A stretch of DNA of 64,000 nucleotides from Xiphydria camelus (taxonomy: Eukaryota; Arthropoda; Insecta; Hymenoptera; Xiphydriidae), in contig OY783198.1 of NCBI GenBank assembly GCA_963678675.1, positions 67,001-131,000 on the forward strand, in the 5' to 3' direction. A model generated the notes under the pieces. It saw nothing but the letters and a program-made list of their open reading frames with translations, ran no database searches and was not told the DNA's origin. Positions 1 to 10,939 of the stretch are shown in pieces. A program made the position numbers and the translations under genes. Each line of letters opens with the position of its first letter. Positions within the stretch are counted from its first letter, which is position 1.

Positions 1-710
1 TCGTGGAGCGAGAAATCTCCTCCAAATAAATAATGCATCGCCTGGGGATTTCGGTGGAAAGCCAAAACAGATGCGGTCCTCTCAACGATCCTGACAAAGG
101 TTCTCTCCCGCTTGCTCTTCGCGGGAGTGGAGTGAGGTGGACGTGGAGGTGATGGTGGGCCGGGACTCAACGAGTCGCGCGAGACGGGATTAATGTAGAT
201 TGCCATTATCAAAGTCGAGTTTGTTATGCGCGCGCGCGCGGTGTCTTCTGATTATTCATAATCGCTCTCGAGTAGTCGGCGAGATTAGCCTTCCGACTCT
301 GCTGTGCGATGGTGCGATTTCTCCGCGTGCGGGTCAGGATCCTGTGGTCGTCGCAGCCGCATTCTTTGTGAGATCTAGCGGCTTCGTACACTGAGAGCAA
401 TAATTTGACGATCCAAGTAACCGTCGACATGAATAGCGACAGAAACATATTTATTTAAGCTTGACACATTGTCGTTGAATCAAGAGTATATGTAGGTATG
501 TTATTCGAATCAGTGAGAATCAAGCGTAGATTTATTGAATTCAATGAACCCTTAGGGATGCATGCGTTAAAAATTTCAATCTTATATCCTAGTCATATGC
601 ATAAGTCGGGTCTCCTAGACCCGAATACAAATATTATAATATAAATTATATTTGCATTATAAAATATAATGCTTTTTCATATTGCACTGAACATATTTAT
701 CATCGGAAAA
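1..710. other. No gene recognised
   Basis: Unique-looking sequence with a short CG dinucleotide run at about 227-241. A small perfect hairpin (GGGTC..GACCC) lies at 606-617. It is just upstream of, and resembles, the inner palindrome of the piggyBac-like element that follows, so the two may be related debris. Short frames here look like chance. Confidence 0.5.
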
Positions 711-714
711 TTAA

Positions 715-826
715 CCCTCCGCCGGCATTATGGGTCTTCGAAGACCCACAGCGGGTCCCTGTGTTTACCGATTCACCAGTATTACAAGGGACTATCAAAT
801 AAGGGACAATATATGCCAACGGAGGG
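715..826. mobile_element. piggyBac-like MITE flanked by TTAA
   Basis: A 112-bp element bounded on both sides by TTAA (711-714 and 827-830), the invariant target duplication of the piggyBac superfamily. Terminal repeats are CCCTCCGCCGGCAT on the left and, read on the other strand, CCCTCCGTTGGCAT on the right: 14 bp with two differences, starting with the CCC usual for this superfamily. Inside is a perfect palindrome, GGGTCTTCGAAGACCC, at 731-746. There is no room for a transposase, so it is non-autonomous. The call rests on ends plus target site. Confidence 0.82.
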
Positions 827-1174
827 TTAAAATGAGTCGGCGGTTACTTTTGGATCGGTAAAATATTTTTCTCAGTGTAGAGCGGAACAATCTCACCGCG
901 AGATTCTGATCCGTCGTTATCAGTCCGCAGGAGCTTTCCGGCTCGGGCGTATAAGTAAATAAATGAATCGTTATATCGTCATTTCGTTCGTTATTGTTGT
1001 TCCTAATCAGCGATACAACGCCTTCGCGCTTATCGCTCTCATTATGTTAATTTTACGCGGGGTCGGGCGACCGTGTCGTTTCGTCCGATCGTCGCCGATT
1101 AGGTCGCTAAAGTGTTACCGGTTAAGAGGCCGACACACCCCGTCTGGAAATGTAAAGCTATATTTTCAACATGT

Positions 1175-1370
1175 TGCATAAGAACCTTTTGCATTTTCGC
1201 CACCACACTTAAAAAACATAAATCTAGAGCCCTATAGAAACAAAAAATAAATAATAAATTTCTGATTTTGCCGATTGATTACAACAAAAAAATTTATTTT
1301 TTTTTTTCTATAGAGCCCTAGATTTATGTTTTTTAAGTGTGGTGGCGAAAATACGAAAGGTTCTTATGCA
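1175..1370. mobile_element. Palindromic MITE with ~65-bp terminal inverted repeats
   Basis: Two near-perfect inverted arms (about 1175-1242 and 1303-1370) flank an AT-rich spacer. Both ends read TGCATAAGAACC from outside in, and both arms contain CCACCACACTTAAAAAACAT. No coding capacity. The superfamily is not clear because I cannot define the target duplication with confidence. Confidence 0.75.
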
Positions 1371-1400
1371 CTAAAAGAGGATATCGATTTCGACGATCGT

Positions 1401-1653
1401 ATACTGAGAGAAATGGTTAGGTTAAAATGACAAAGCATATCTAATTAAACGCATGAAGTTATTCTAATCAAAATACTTGGTCAATTGAACCAAATATTTA
1501 GGTATTTATTATAACCAAATGTTCAGTTATTCTAATCAAAAAGTAGATAGTTTAACCAAGCAGATAGAGAGGATCCATATTTTGCTAAACAATCTGGTCG
1601 TCGCGGTCATCTGCAAGATTTTGGTTAAATTGACCAAATTATTTTTGTCAGTG
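1401..1653 (+). mobile_element. Family A MITE, copy 1
   Basis: First of eleven copies of the commonest short element. Plus orientation is defined as starting with GGTTAAAATGACAAA just inside the terminus. The body consists of repeated short words (TAACCAAA, TTATTCTAA) that make it self-complementary. Left end TACTGAGAG, right end GTCAGTG, both slightly decayed. Confidence 0.8.
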
Positions 1654-1984
1654 CATGCCGTGTGTTATTCACTCGATAAGTCTTGCTATTAGTTGTAACA
1701 TAAATTTGGAATAACGTTTTTGACGTTGAGTCGACATTGTTCTAAACGGCGTAACTTTTTAACCACGAATCACAGCAAAACAGTTTATACCTTAAAATAA
1801 CCGCAAGAAAACGAGCTTTCAAATGAGGTATGACACGTCACTGAATTTGCTTTACACACCTGAAAAAACAAGAATTATTCCAAATTTATGTTACAACCTA
1901 ATATTTAATGTCCCGAAATTTAATTCTCTCGCTAATTTTTTTTATAGAACATTCCAAAAATTTGGAGAAAATTATCGAACCCGT

Positions 1985-2145
1985 ATTTTTTTTCTTTCTC
2001 ATTTTCGGCCTTATCTGAACTGGAAAGCGATATTTTGAAATACAGCTACGTCATTATATTGTAAGACTATCTCTCTTGCACTCGTTGCTTGGCATAAGTA
2101 TGTCTCCCTTGCGTTTCGACGATGTCATAATGTTGTTTTTTTTCG
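1985..2145 (+). repeat. Family I interspersed repeat, copy 1
   Basis: About 160 bp alignable with 10940-11100 (+) and 29219-29375 (-). Shared words include CGGCCTTAT, CTGGAAA, TTTTGAAAT and CTCGTTGCTTGGCATAA. In all three copies the same frame is largely open and gives similar peptides around SLALVAWHK. This copy has an in-frame TGA after KAIF. Full element boundaries are not visible. Confidence 0.7.
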
Positions 2146-3052
2146 ACATTCTCTCTTCCGTGTTGTATTAAATATGTATACGCGGGTTGCAAATTATATT
2201 TAAAAAAATACGAATGTTTCTTTAATAAGAAGACCAACATTGCTTTACCCTCTATCCAAAAGACATCTCGGATGGAGAATCAAATTCTTCCATTTTACGG
2301 CCGGTGTGTTGTCGACCGTATTATTTTTACTAATCGATTCCCCATCAATGAGTCCTCCGCGCGATTCAACGAAATTTCACGGGGACGGGAAATCCGAGAC
2401 GTGATATATTCGCGGTTTTCCGCCTGATCGAACGAATTTGCCTCCGTAAATCCACATGCGTCGGGCCACTCTCGCGCGGCAATGACGCGTGTATAAATAC
2501 CCGTAATCGATAAATATGTACCCGCGCGCGCGCGCGCGTCAACCTCGAAATTTTGCCGTGGTTAGGAAGAACTTTGTATTGCTATTATAGCGCTCCATCT
2601 CCCTCTTATGAAAATAGAGATATCGCGGGATCGACGACGCCGCGGTCACGTATCTCCGATATACGAGAAAATATTTGAAAGTTTCCGTCGACGAGAGTAA
2701 CGCGAACTTTTCCCTCAGATTCGAACCAAGGCAGGGGTGGCGTATACGGCTTCACCTACACGCGCGAGTAGGGACGAAGAGAAAATGGCGAAAGGGTCCG
2801 CGCGGTGTATCTCGAGCGGAATCCTTTATCGCTCCTTCCCCTTTGCAAATCTCTCGCCCCTCCGCACCCCACGACTCAGGGGTGATCGAAAAAGAAAAAG
2901 ATAAATAAAGCAAAATTAAATCGGCGGCGAGAGATACTCTACCACGCAGGGAAAAAACCGATCTCGCGCTCCTCGCCTCTTTTTCTCCCCTTTTCCATTT
3001 CTAATATGTTCCGCATACACGCTTACGCGTACCCATGTAACCATTCGGTACA
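2146..3052. other. No gene recognised
   Basis: GC-richer sequence with a CG run near 2523-2539. Short frames lack splice context or recognisable motifs. No inverted or direct repeats of note. Confidence 0.5.
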
Positions 3053-3054
3053 TA

Positions 3055-4745
3055 TACAGGGTGTCTGTCTTAATACACGCCAGTGGAACGGGTTTGCAAT
3101 CGGTAGTCGCACCCGATCCGCAGTGGTTTCCTGTAATTCGGTGGTAATACTGATAGCCAAGACTCGAACCAAATATGTAGACGTATTAGTCTGAGAAACA
3201 TCGGTCATCTCAATAGTGGTGAATGTGACAGACGCTCCGATACAGTTAGATAATCGTTTGCATTTTTTTCGAATAATCAAGATAGTGAACGGAAGCAGTG
3301 CTATTTTTCTCTACAGTTGCTTGTGCATAAAGAGCAGAAAAGGAGACGTCAGTATTTCAGAAGAATTGCCATCAGATAAGTTACTTCCTAACTAACCGCT
3401 TTAACCTCATTTTGATCACGTATGTGTGAAGGACGAATATTATCTTTGTGGTCATTCTATTTTTTGAGATTTCCGAAAATTGCTATTATATTGATGAAAT
3501 CGCAAAGGAAGACTGAGATATCGATGATTTTTCGTAAAAAAAAAATAATTTTTTTCTACACAAAATCGCTCTGATAACTTATATTTCCTTTACGATATCG
3601 ACCTAATGACCATGATTACGTAATCAGCGTGAAAAAATATAGGGAATAGGGTGGATCAGTGATCGATTCCAAAAAGATTTGCATTTTAAGCGAAATGTCA
3701 AGTTTTTCGAAAAAATGTAAATCTTCGGAATTGAAGTCTCGACAACTCTATCCGATGTATTTTTTTACGCTGATTCCGAAAATCGCTATTATATTGATGA
3801 AATCTCAAAGGAAGGCCGAGATATCGATGATTTTTGGTGAAAAAATAATTTTTTTTCTACACAAAATCGCTGATAACTTATATTTCCTTTGCGATATCGA
3901 CCTAATGACCATGATTTTCGTAATCAGCGTGAAAAAATACATCGAATAGGGTGGTCGAGAGTTAGATTCCAGAGATTTGCATTTTTAGCAAAATTTTAAG
4001 GTATACGCCTTAACTTTTTCGCAAAAATTGAAATCTTTTGAATCGAGCTCTCGACCACCCTATCGGATGTATTTTTTTCATGCTGATTACGAAAATCATG
4101 GTCATTAGGTCGATATCGCAAAGGAAATATAAGTTATCAGCGATTTTGTGTAAAAAAGAATTATTTTTTTCACCAAAAATCATCGATATCTCGGCCTTCC
4201 TTTGAGATTTCATCAATATAATAGCGATTTTCGGAATCAACGTCAAAAAATACATCGAATAGGGTGGTCGAGAGTTCGATTCCAGAGATTTGCATTTTTA
4301 GCAAAATTTTAAGGTATATGCCTTAACTTTTTCGCAAAAATTGAAATCTCTTGAATCGAGCTCTCGACCACCCTATCGGATGTATTTTTTCATGCCGATT
4401 ACGAAAATCATGGTCATTAGGTCGATATCGCAAAGGAAATATAAGTTATCAGCGATTTTGTGTAAAAAAGAATTATTTTTTTCACCAAAAATCATCGATA
4501 TCTCGGCCTTTCTTTTGAGATTTTATCAATATAATAGCGATTTTCGGAATCAGCGTCAAAAAATACATCGAATAGGGTGGTCGGGAGTTCGATTCCAGAG
4601 ATTTAAATTTTTTCGAAAAACTTGACATTTCGCTTAAAATGCAAATCTCTAGAATCGATCACTGATCCACCCTATTCTATATATTTTTTCACGCTGATTA
4701 CAAAAATCATGGTCATTAGGTCGATATCGTAAAGGAAATATAAGT

Positions 4746-4842
<97 letters not shown>

Positions 4843-5349
4843 TTTTGTGTAGAAAGAAAATTATTTTTTCACGAAAAATCATCGATATCTCGGCCTTCCT
4901 TTGAGATTTCATCAATATAATAGCAATTTTTGGAAATCTCAAAAAATAGAATGACCATAAAGATAATATTTGTCCTTCACACATACGTGATGAAAATGAG
5001 GTTAAAACGGTTAGTTAGAAAGTAACTTATCTGATGGCAATTCTTCTGAAATACTGACGTCTCCTTTTTTGCTCTTTATGCACAAGCAACTAGAGAAGAA
5101 TAGCACTGCTCCCGTTCACTATCTTGTATACTTATTCGAAAAAATGCAAACGATTATCAAGCTATATCGGAGCGTCTGTCACATTCACCACTATTGAGAT
5201 GACCGATGTTTCTCAGACTGTTACGTCTATTTGGTTCGAGTCTTGGCTGTCGGTATTACCACCTAATAACAGTAAACCACTGCGGATCGTGTGCGCCTAC
5301 CGATATGCAAACCCGTTCCACTGGCGTGTATTAAGACGGACACCCTGTA
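3055..5349. mobile_element. 2.3-kb foldback transposon of nested palindromic units
   Basis: Ends are TACAGGGTGTC on the left and GACACCCTGTA on the right, each flanked by TA (3053-3054, 5350-5351), consistent with a TA or TATA duplication. The outer ~400 bp on each side are inverted repeats. Inside are five copies of a ~190-bp unit (a CGCTATTATATTGATGAAAT stretch, then GCGATATCGACCTAATGACC). Two are forward (about 3460-3650, 3760-3950) and three reverse (about 4065-4255, 4375-4565, 4685-4945), joined by linkers with GGTGGTCGAGAG. Units 1/5 and 2/4 pair across the element, leaving unit 3 near the centre. Frames in the two outer arms (3023-3280 minus, 5124-5594 plus) are the same inverted sequence read twice and are not genes. 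No transposase. Confidence 0.8.
4750..4839. repeat. (AG)45 microsatellite inside a foldback unit
   Basis: An uninterrupted AG dinucleotide array breaks unit 5 of the foldback between ATCA and GCGATTTTGTGT, which are contiguous (ATCAGCGATTTT) in sister units. The expansion therefore arose after the unit existed. Confidence 0.95.
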
Positions 5350-5351
5350 TA

Positions 5352-5686
5352 CGGGTATTCGAAGTCGTTGTGTACGGCGCGCGGACGCGCCAGATAGCAA
5401 AACTCGTCCGGAAATATATCGCGTTCATCTCTTCGAAGAAAATTTCCCCCGCGTTTATAAATTACAATCGGCCCCGTCTCGAAATAATATATCGCCCCGT
5501 GTCCCGGAGCGCTATCGATATCGATATCGTCTCGCGACTCGACAACAAGCGGATTGCTTCGCAGAAGGAGGATGGTTTTTTGCGAAGGGGTTGAAGAATA
5601 GAGACGCAGGAGGAAGATGTCGATAAGAATTGTATTCGACGCTTAATCTTTCGGCGGAGGAGAAACGAAAGAATTATTGAATTGTA
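5352..5686. other. No gene recognised
   Basis: Flank of the foldback. It is GC-richer and has an open frame that continues out of the foldback arm, which I judge fortuitous. Confidence 0.5.
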
Positions 5687-6255
5687 CGCAGAGAAAAAGA
5701 ATCAGTTGGATCTACTAAAAATTACTCGCGGGGCCGCAAGTAATTATCTATTTACACTCTCTGTTAAAAGGATTTGTAAATGCGCTATACATTTTCTATA
5801 CAAAAGTGTTGCAAAATTACAAGTTAAGCGCAGTAATGTGAATCACTGAATTATTTGTAATTTTCGAAAAGAGTTTTGATTTTTACAGTTTTTACTAGAA
5901 AGATGCTTCAATGTTGGTACATTTTGAGTGGTTTTTTTGATAAATTTATATCAGATCTGTAGTAAATTTAATTGTTTCAATTGCGTATAGTAACTTTAAT
6001 GGATAAACTTGTAAGATAAAAACTTCATAAGAGTAATATGAAGTTTACTACAAAAACTTTTCACAGTGTACGAGTACATCAATTAAATCTTTCTTCATAT
6101 TAATTAGATATTTCTTCCTTGCAGTCACATAAATATTATTCCATATGATTGTGAGGAAGAGACGTGAAACTGATGTGATAAAAAGTTTCATTGATATAAA
6201 TAAATAATTACTTACGACCCCGCGCCGCGTAATTGTCATTTAAAACCCTTTCCGT
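5687..6255 (+). mobile_element. Family E MITE, copy 1, split by a nested element
   Basis: Left end CGCAGAGAAAAAGAATCAG matches the other E copies (CACGGAGAAAAAGAATTAG). Diagnostic body words are GGATCTACT, CGCAAGTAATTATTTATTTA and TTACTTGCGAC near the right side. The body is interrupted at 5755-6068 and resumes with TTAATTAGATATTTCTTCCTTGC. The right terminus is eroded, so the end is approximate. Confidence 0.7.
5755..6068. mobile_element. Family Q element nested in E copy 1
   Basis: A 314-bp insert with ends CACTCTCTGTTAAAAGG and ACTTTTCACAGTG, flanked by TA on both sides (5753-5754, 6069-6070). It splits an otherwise recognisable E copy. Another CAC...GTG element with a 2-bp duplication, but with a more divergent terminus than A-K. 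Single copy here. Confidence 0.6.
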
Positions 6256-7335
6256 TATAATTATATCTTCTATTGATCTGGAATACTTTATCTCCCCGCG
6301 TGATTCCCCTTTTTCTCCTCCTACTCGTCACCGATAAATATATAATACATAAATAGACGTGGCAGTTACGAAGTACGATGCTTTTTGCCGTTTAATCCTT
6401 CGGTATAATCGAGGTCCTCGAAGATAATGGCCCGGGCGTAAATTGAGAGACCCGGGTTTTGTGCCCCGTCGCGACGTACATATATGTATATCGCGCGAGG
6501 TACTTCCCCGCCCCCAATCGTATTCCGTAAGATCGATATCGAGCTCTCTCTCTCTCTTTCGGGATATAATAATTTTGTAAAACGTTCCCACAAGGGGAGG
6601 TCGCGCTCCCCTGGGTTTAATCGGCCCCGTCGGCGTTGTATAGGTATGCCCATAAAATTGAACGATGATGGCTTCTGTTACCTGAACGAGGGCGAATTCA
6701 CTTGGCGAACTTTTCCCCTTCGCTTTCCACAAATGCCGCATGCATTATTTATCCTTTGCGAATATGATATAATCAATACGCATTTTTCGCTCAGAGAAAT
6801 ATAGAATTAATTTTTTTCCGGAAGATAGAAGCACAACAGTATCTTTTTTTTTTGCACGTGATGGTGACGTATATCGATGAAAAGGTAGACGCCTTTTTAT
6901 ATGCACTTCGTGCATTTTCGGATCGCGTTGACAATGAGGACACCATTCTTGCAGCCGGCTCTCATTTGCGTCGTCTCCAGCCGCACTCACGGTACGTGGG
7001 GATTATGAGATCAAAAGGAAGATTTACCGGGGGATTAGATGACGTTTTCGCGAGCGACACGTAATTAACCGTGAAGGATGTGCTAAATTAATTCAATTAT
7101 CAGTGCGAGAGAAGTGGTGTGTCATTGTGGGTAGTGAGAGCTTCATAATATTTCGCTGTAGTGCATATCTGTGGGCGAAGGTCGAAGTGGGGTAGGTCGG
7201 AGTACTTCGACAGGCCTCTTCATTTCGTGGTGAATTATGGCGATGAAGAACCGATTCCATCAAGGTTTATCTGAGAAATTGAGAGCCTCGAACGAACGTA
7301 GGGATATCAATTTCGAACGTGACGAGAGGGGGGTG
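6256..7335. other. No gene recognised
   Basis: Contains a short CT run (6545-6558) and overlapping frames on both strands around 6330-6800. These lack recognisable motifs and splice context. No repeat copies noticed. Confidence 0.45.
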
Positions 7336-7619
7336 CACTGAGAAAAATAATTGCTAATGCTAAAAAAAAGAGGTCTTGAACAAAGAACATATGATTTTAA
7401 AAATGTTTAGGAATGCAAGCTCTTGGTCGAAGATTATAGATTCTTGAGTCAAAACTACTTCCGTTATGATGAAAAATTCTTCCTGCATAAAAGAAAATAA
7501 TTACTCAGGCTTATCAAATATTTTTTGCACGAAGAAAACCATGACTTGATCCTGGAATTATATCATGCTTTTGGTTGAAGGAAATCTTTCTTTGGCGCCA
7601 GCAATTATTTCTCTCAGTG
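7336..7619. mobile_element. Family B MITE, copy 1
   Basis: Perfect CACTGAGAAAAATAATTGC left end and mirrored GCAATTATTTCTCTCAGTG right end, flanked by TG on both sides (7334-7335, 7620-7621), a 2-bp duplication. Body words GATCCTGGAATTAT, GAAGAAAACC and TAATTACTC recur in B copies 2 and 3. Non-coding. Confidence 0.85.
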
Positions 7620-8272
7620 TGGACAGCTGCTTCGATTGATTTCAATCATTTCTGCGTTTCGCGGGCGTGTTTGTTTTTCTCTATAAATACATAAAGCTCG
7701 TGGAAATTTTGCAATCAAACCCCGTTACTTGTAATTCGTAGAATTCGACTGTATGTGTGTATCTACCCACCGCAACGACGGGGAGGTAATGCATCCGGCA
7801 TTATCGACATGCAACTGCACTTAAGTTCTTGCCACCTGCCCCCTGTATTATCGTTGAAGAGTATTACATGGGAATTAAACCGCTCGGTTTTTGGAATGGG
7901 CGCGTGGTCAAGCGTAATTATTGAGGGTGTAAATGCACGCGCGCGTGGCTTTCCCTCGCATCCTGCATGCATGTAGCGACGGTCGCCGAACGCACGCGGC
8001 CGTATGTTTGGTTGCCTGACTGCCGTCGGCACACCAATCTCAGCTTCGTAGCCTGTTTCCTGGCTGTTGGGATTGGCGTGCTCGTATTATGTACGTACAC
8101 AGCGAATGTGTGTGTGCCACTGGCGATTGAGCACAATGCGCTTCATGATACGTTTCGTGATTCGCACTGTACGATTAATTATAGACCGAGATTCGCGACT
8201 GCTATTAATTAGCTCTCTCGGAGTCGGGCGTTATATCGGAATAAAATTCTGTGAAATATGAAAAAAAAAAAA
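7620..8272. other. No gene recognised
   Basis: GC-moderate sequence with alternating purine-pyrimidine patches (TGTGTGTATC, CACGCGCGCG). Overlapping frames on both strands look like shadows. A poly-A run at 8261-8274 abuts the next element. Confidence 0.45.
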
Positions 8273-8843
8273 AAGTATGTTAATTAAGTTTACCAAGGGC
8301 CGTATCCATTTATCTTCGTTATTTGTCATTTTACGAAACAATCTTTCAAATAAAAGTTTTTTCATGTCGAGGGGGACGTATGATATACATAAGTGGTTTT
8401 TCATAACACGCTTTATCTACGAGATATGAAAATTATTCCTTTTTTTTTTAATGGAACTTGACCTTTTCATTTTCATTTTATAATAAAAGTTGCAAAGCTC
8501 GTCAAAATGAATAAAAAAGGTACAAGGTGGAAGGCCCATTCGTTGGACGGTTTGTGAAATATTGCTGCTCAAACTACAAGAGTGCAAACGGCTGCACAAA
8601 CGGTTCAATGAATGGGCATTTCACCTTATACCTTTTTTGTTCATCTCGACGAGCTCTGCAACTTTTGTAAGAACGAAAATGTCGAATCCCATTTAAATTA
8701 TGCGTGTTATAAATAACCACTAACGTGCATTATACGTCCCCCTTGACACGAAATAATTTATATTCGAAAGATTTTTTCGTAAAATGACAAAAACGGAAAT
8801 AAATGGATATGGGCCTTGGTAAATTTACACCCTATATAATACT
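8273..8843. mobile_element. Large palindromic element (~570 bp)
   Basis: Long imperfect inverted repeat: the left arm carries TTTACCAAGGGCC, ATCCATTTATCTTCGTT and GTCATTTTACGAAACAATC, and the right arm carries each in reverse complement in mirrored order. Inner arms contain GGCCCATTCGTTGGACGG and its counterpart near 8606-8625. The whole block can fold into one hairpin. No transposase and no clear target duplication. Confidence 0.75.
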
Positions 8844-9316
8844 TCAAGCATTGACTTTTATTTACCTTAAATCATTTTTATTTAGTTCCGTTCAGCCGCA
8901 CGTTACAGCATGGTCTTTGTATCGATGTACCTACGGAAAGTTAAAGTAGCAATTACGATTTAAATGAACTCCTTTACGAGCGAAATAGATTTGCTCCATC
9001 CACTCCACACAGGGAGGCACTTTGCACGACTCTTCGCTTATAGACTTTGCTCGCATCTCTCGACTCGCATAAGGCGAACACATTTGCAAGTAAGAACCGT
9101 GCATACAATAGATCACCCCTGGAATATGCATCGCGATACGGCACGGGCCATCCGCGCGCAGTTCCGGAATATCTCGTGGGATTCTGTTTTAACATTAATT
9201 TTTTTTGAAGTGAAACTTCTTTGCTGAGGGTACTGAATGCGCGCTCGATGCAACGAAAAACCGTAACGAAACCCACACATTCCAGCGCTACCGTACGTGC
9301 CTCACTCATACAGCGA
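8844..9316. other. No gene recognised
   Basis: No repeats or supported exons seen. Frames on both strands overlap without motifs. Confidence 0.45.
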
Positions 9317-9403
9317 TCTCGACCTTGCCCCATTACACCACTCTCGACTCTACCCCATCCCACCGCTCTCCACCCTTCCCCATTCCACCGCTCACGACCG
9401 AGC
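9317..9403. repeat. Short degenerate minisatellite
   Basis: About three tandem copies of a ~25-28-bp unit with the core CTCGAC..TACCCCAT..CACCGCT. Confidence 0.6.
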
Positions 9404-9442
9404 CACTGTCTACTAACTGTTGACTAAAGCCATGTGCCGACT

Positions 9443-9489
9443 TTGCGAGGCTGGATCGCGAGGCAACCGCGCGAGCCAGCCTCGCAAAA
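9443..9489. other. Perfect 13-bp stem hairpin
   Basis: TTTGCGAGGCTGG pairs with CCAGCCTCGCAAA across a 21-nt GC-rich loop that itself contains TCGCGA. Too short for a typical MITE. Function unknown. Confidence 0.6.
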
Positions 9490-9759
9490 TATGTATTCCC
9501 CCCGTCGCGCAAAGGGGACTTCTACGTCATTTCTTACCGATCACTATTATCGCAACCTAAGTAACGCGTTAATCTAGATCTAATCTGTATATCGGTCGCA
9601 ACGGCGAGGCGGGCGCTATGTCTTGGTGAATGTAGGTTGTGAATGTGTTCGCAGTCCCTCACATTTCTCTTAAAACAACCTCGCTGTGTATCTCATTGTA
9701 AACCACGGCTACATCACGGAATTACTGCATCTTTTTGAATCCAATATAATCACCAGTAA

Positions 9760-9910
9760 CCCAGATAGAAAAGTTCCTCCAGAATTGCGGTACAATGCCA
9801 CGGTAGAAATATCAGGTTCTACCGACGCGACGTGCTTCGACAAGGTCTGCATCAACTTTGGCGGTATATTGGCGGCACTGCACTAATCCTGTACCACTTT
9901 TCTATCTGGG
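9760..9910. mobile_element. Small inverted-repeat element with CCCAGATAG ends
   Basis: Terminal inverted repeats CCCAGATAGAAAAG and CTTTTCTATCTGGG bound a 151-bp segment. The same terminal word (ACCCAGATAGCAGAG) recurs alone near 34726, supporting a dispersed family. Frames at 9686-10062 overlap it and have no independent support. Confidence 0.5.
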
Positions 9911-10490
9911 AATATTGTGAGTGCAGTGTTAAATTATTTCAACTAACCCCGATACGGTTTAAATCCACCTCTCCACGTTTTCGGTCACTAGTCGTGTCAC
10001 ATAGTAGTGTCTTCCAGATTTACGACCCCGAGGAGATCTACTCTTCATCGCACCTGTTATAGTTATTAACTTGAAACTGAAGAATAAATTAAGCAAAAAT
10101 CAATCGCTGTTTAGAGACTGTGCAGAGGGGGTCTGGTTTGTGTTGCTCGAGAGGGTTTCTTGGGGCGATGAAAGCTATTGTTTAGGTATATTATGAGACG
10201 ACGCAGTGTCGCACCGCCACTAAGAGGACTGTTCGGGCTCACCATAAATCTAGCGTTTAGGATCCTTTCTTTGGCGTATCCGTAAGATGATATGAGAAGC
10301 CAGACTAGAGGGCGCAGAGGTAGTAGTGAGTTGTTTGTATTTCGTTTGTCGCATTTTTAGTTTTCCGGATTTTACCGCGTCGAGTGGCCGGCCATTCGGA
10401 GCTCGTGTAGTCTGCGATCGGATTCGCGACCTTTCTCGAGTAACCACCGTGCGTTACTGTGCATTATTGTGTGTGTGTAATAAAATTATT

Positions 10491-10790
10491 ATGGCAAAAA
10501 CAGGAAAACAACGGGCAAAAGAGTCGTGACAGGCAACGTGTAAAGAAAGCGATAATAAAAGCGATGATGAAAGCGATGACGAAGGCAATAGCTAAAACTG
10601 GTACAGAACGAAGTCGAGAATGGAGAGAGAGATTTAAATTAACACAATATCTAATAGTGATGTATCTGATAAAAAAAAAAGCAAAACGTGTGGCCGCCAC
10701 ACGCGGAAGAAGTGAAACTTCGATATCAGTTTCTCTGAATTTGATTCCGGTGGTATTAGTTTCAATTGGCTCTACACAAGTCTTTTATAA
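10491..10790 (+). pseudogene. Degenerate ORF with acidic repeat, unidentified
   Basis: From ATG 10491 one frame runs 100 codons to TAA 10788-10790, broken by four in-frame stops. The first is at 10527 and the last sits just before the peptide NFDIS. Between stops the frame reads like real protein: a lysine/arginine-rich start (MAKTGKQRAKES), an acidic segment (SDNKSDDESDDEGNS), then a basic KKKSKTCGRHTRKK and FDISFSEFDSGGISFNWLY. Acidic low-complexity N-termini occur in several transposases and nuclear proteins, but I cannot name the family. The last ~120 nt are repeated in inverted orientation directly downstream. I infer a decayed transposon or processed gene fragment. The reading through stops is a judgement made by eye. 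Confidence 0.4.
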
Positions 10791-10920
10791 TGCTTCTTCG
10801 TAGAGCCAATTGAAACTAATACCACCGGAATAAAATTCAGAGAAACTGATATCGAAGTTTCACTTCTTCTGCGTGTGGCGGCCACACGTTTTGTGTTTTT
10901 TTTTTATATTACTGATTCGA
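10655..10920. repeat. Long near-perfect hairpin formed by inverted duplication
   Basis: Left arm about 10655-10774 and right arm about 10800-10920, with a ~25-nt loop. The inner 92 bp pair almost perfectly, apart from a mismatch near CTGAATTTGATTCC. Arms contain GTGTGGCCGCCACAC and CAGTTTCTCTGAATT. The arms carry the end of the degenerate ORF, so this is an inverted copy of former coding sequence rather than an ordinary MITE terminus. Confidence 0.85.
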
Positions 10921-10939
10921 AGAATTTAGATAAAATTGT

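Noticed and set aside
2521..2540. CG dinucleotide runs (also 227-241, 43700-43720, 51870-51885) as regulatory islands
   Set aside because: Short alternating CG runs are common in this CpG-rich genome and nothing links them to genes.
4270..4300. tRNA B-box-like GTTCGATTCC
   Set aside because: It recurs in each linker of the foldback, with no A box at proper spacing and no cloverleaf; not a tRNA or tRNA-derived SINE.
5124..5594. 156-codon frame on the plus strand
   Set aside because: It is the right arm of the foldback element. The left arm contains the same sequence inverted (3023-3280, minus), so similarity between the two peptides reflects the inverted repeat, not a gene family.
10655..10920. 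Hairpin considered as a microRNA precursor
   Set aside because: The arms (~120 bp) are far too long for a typical precursor; a hairpin-RNA or inverted duplication is more likely.
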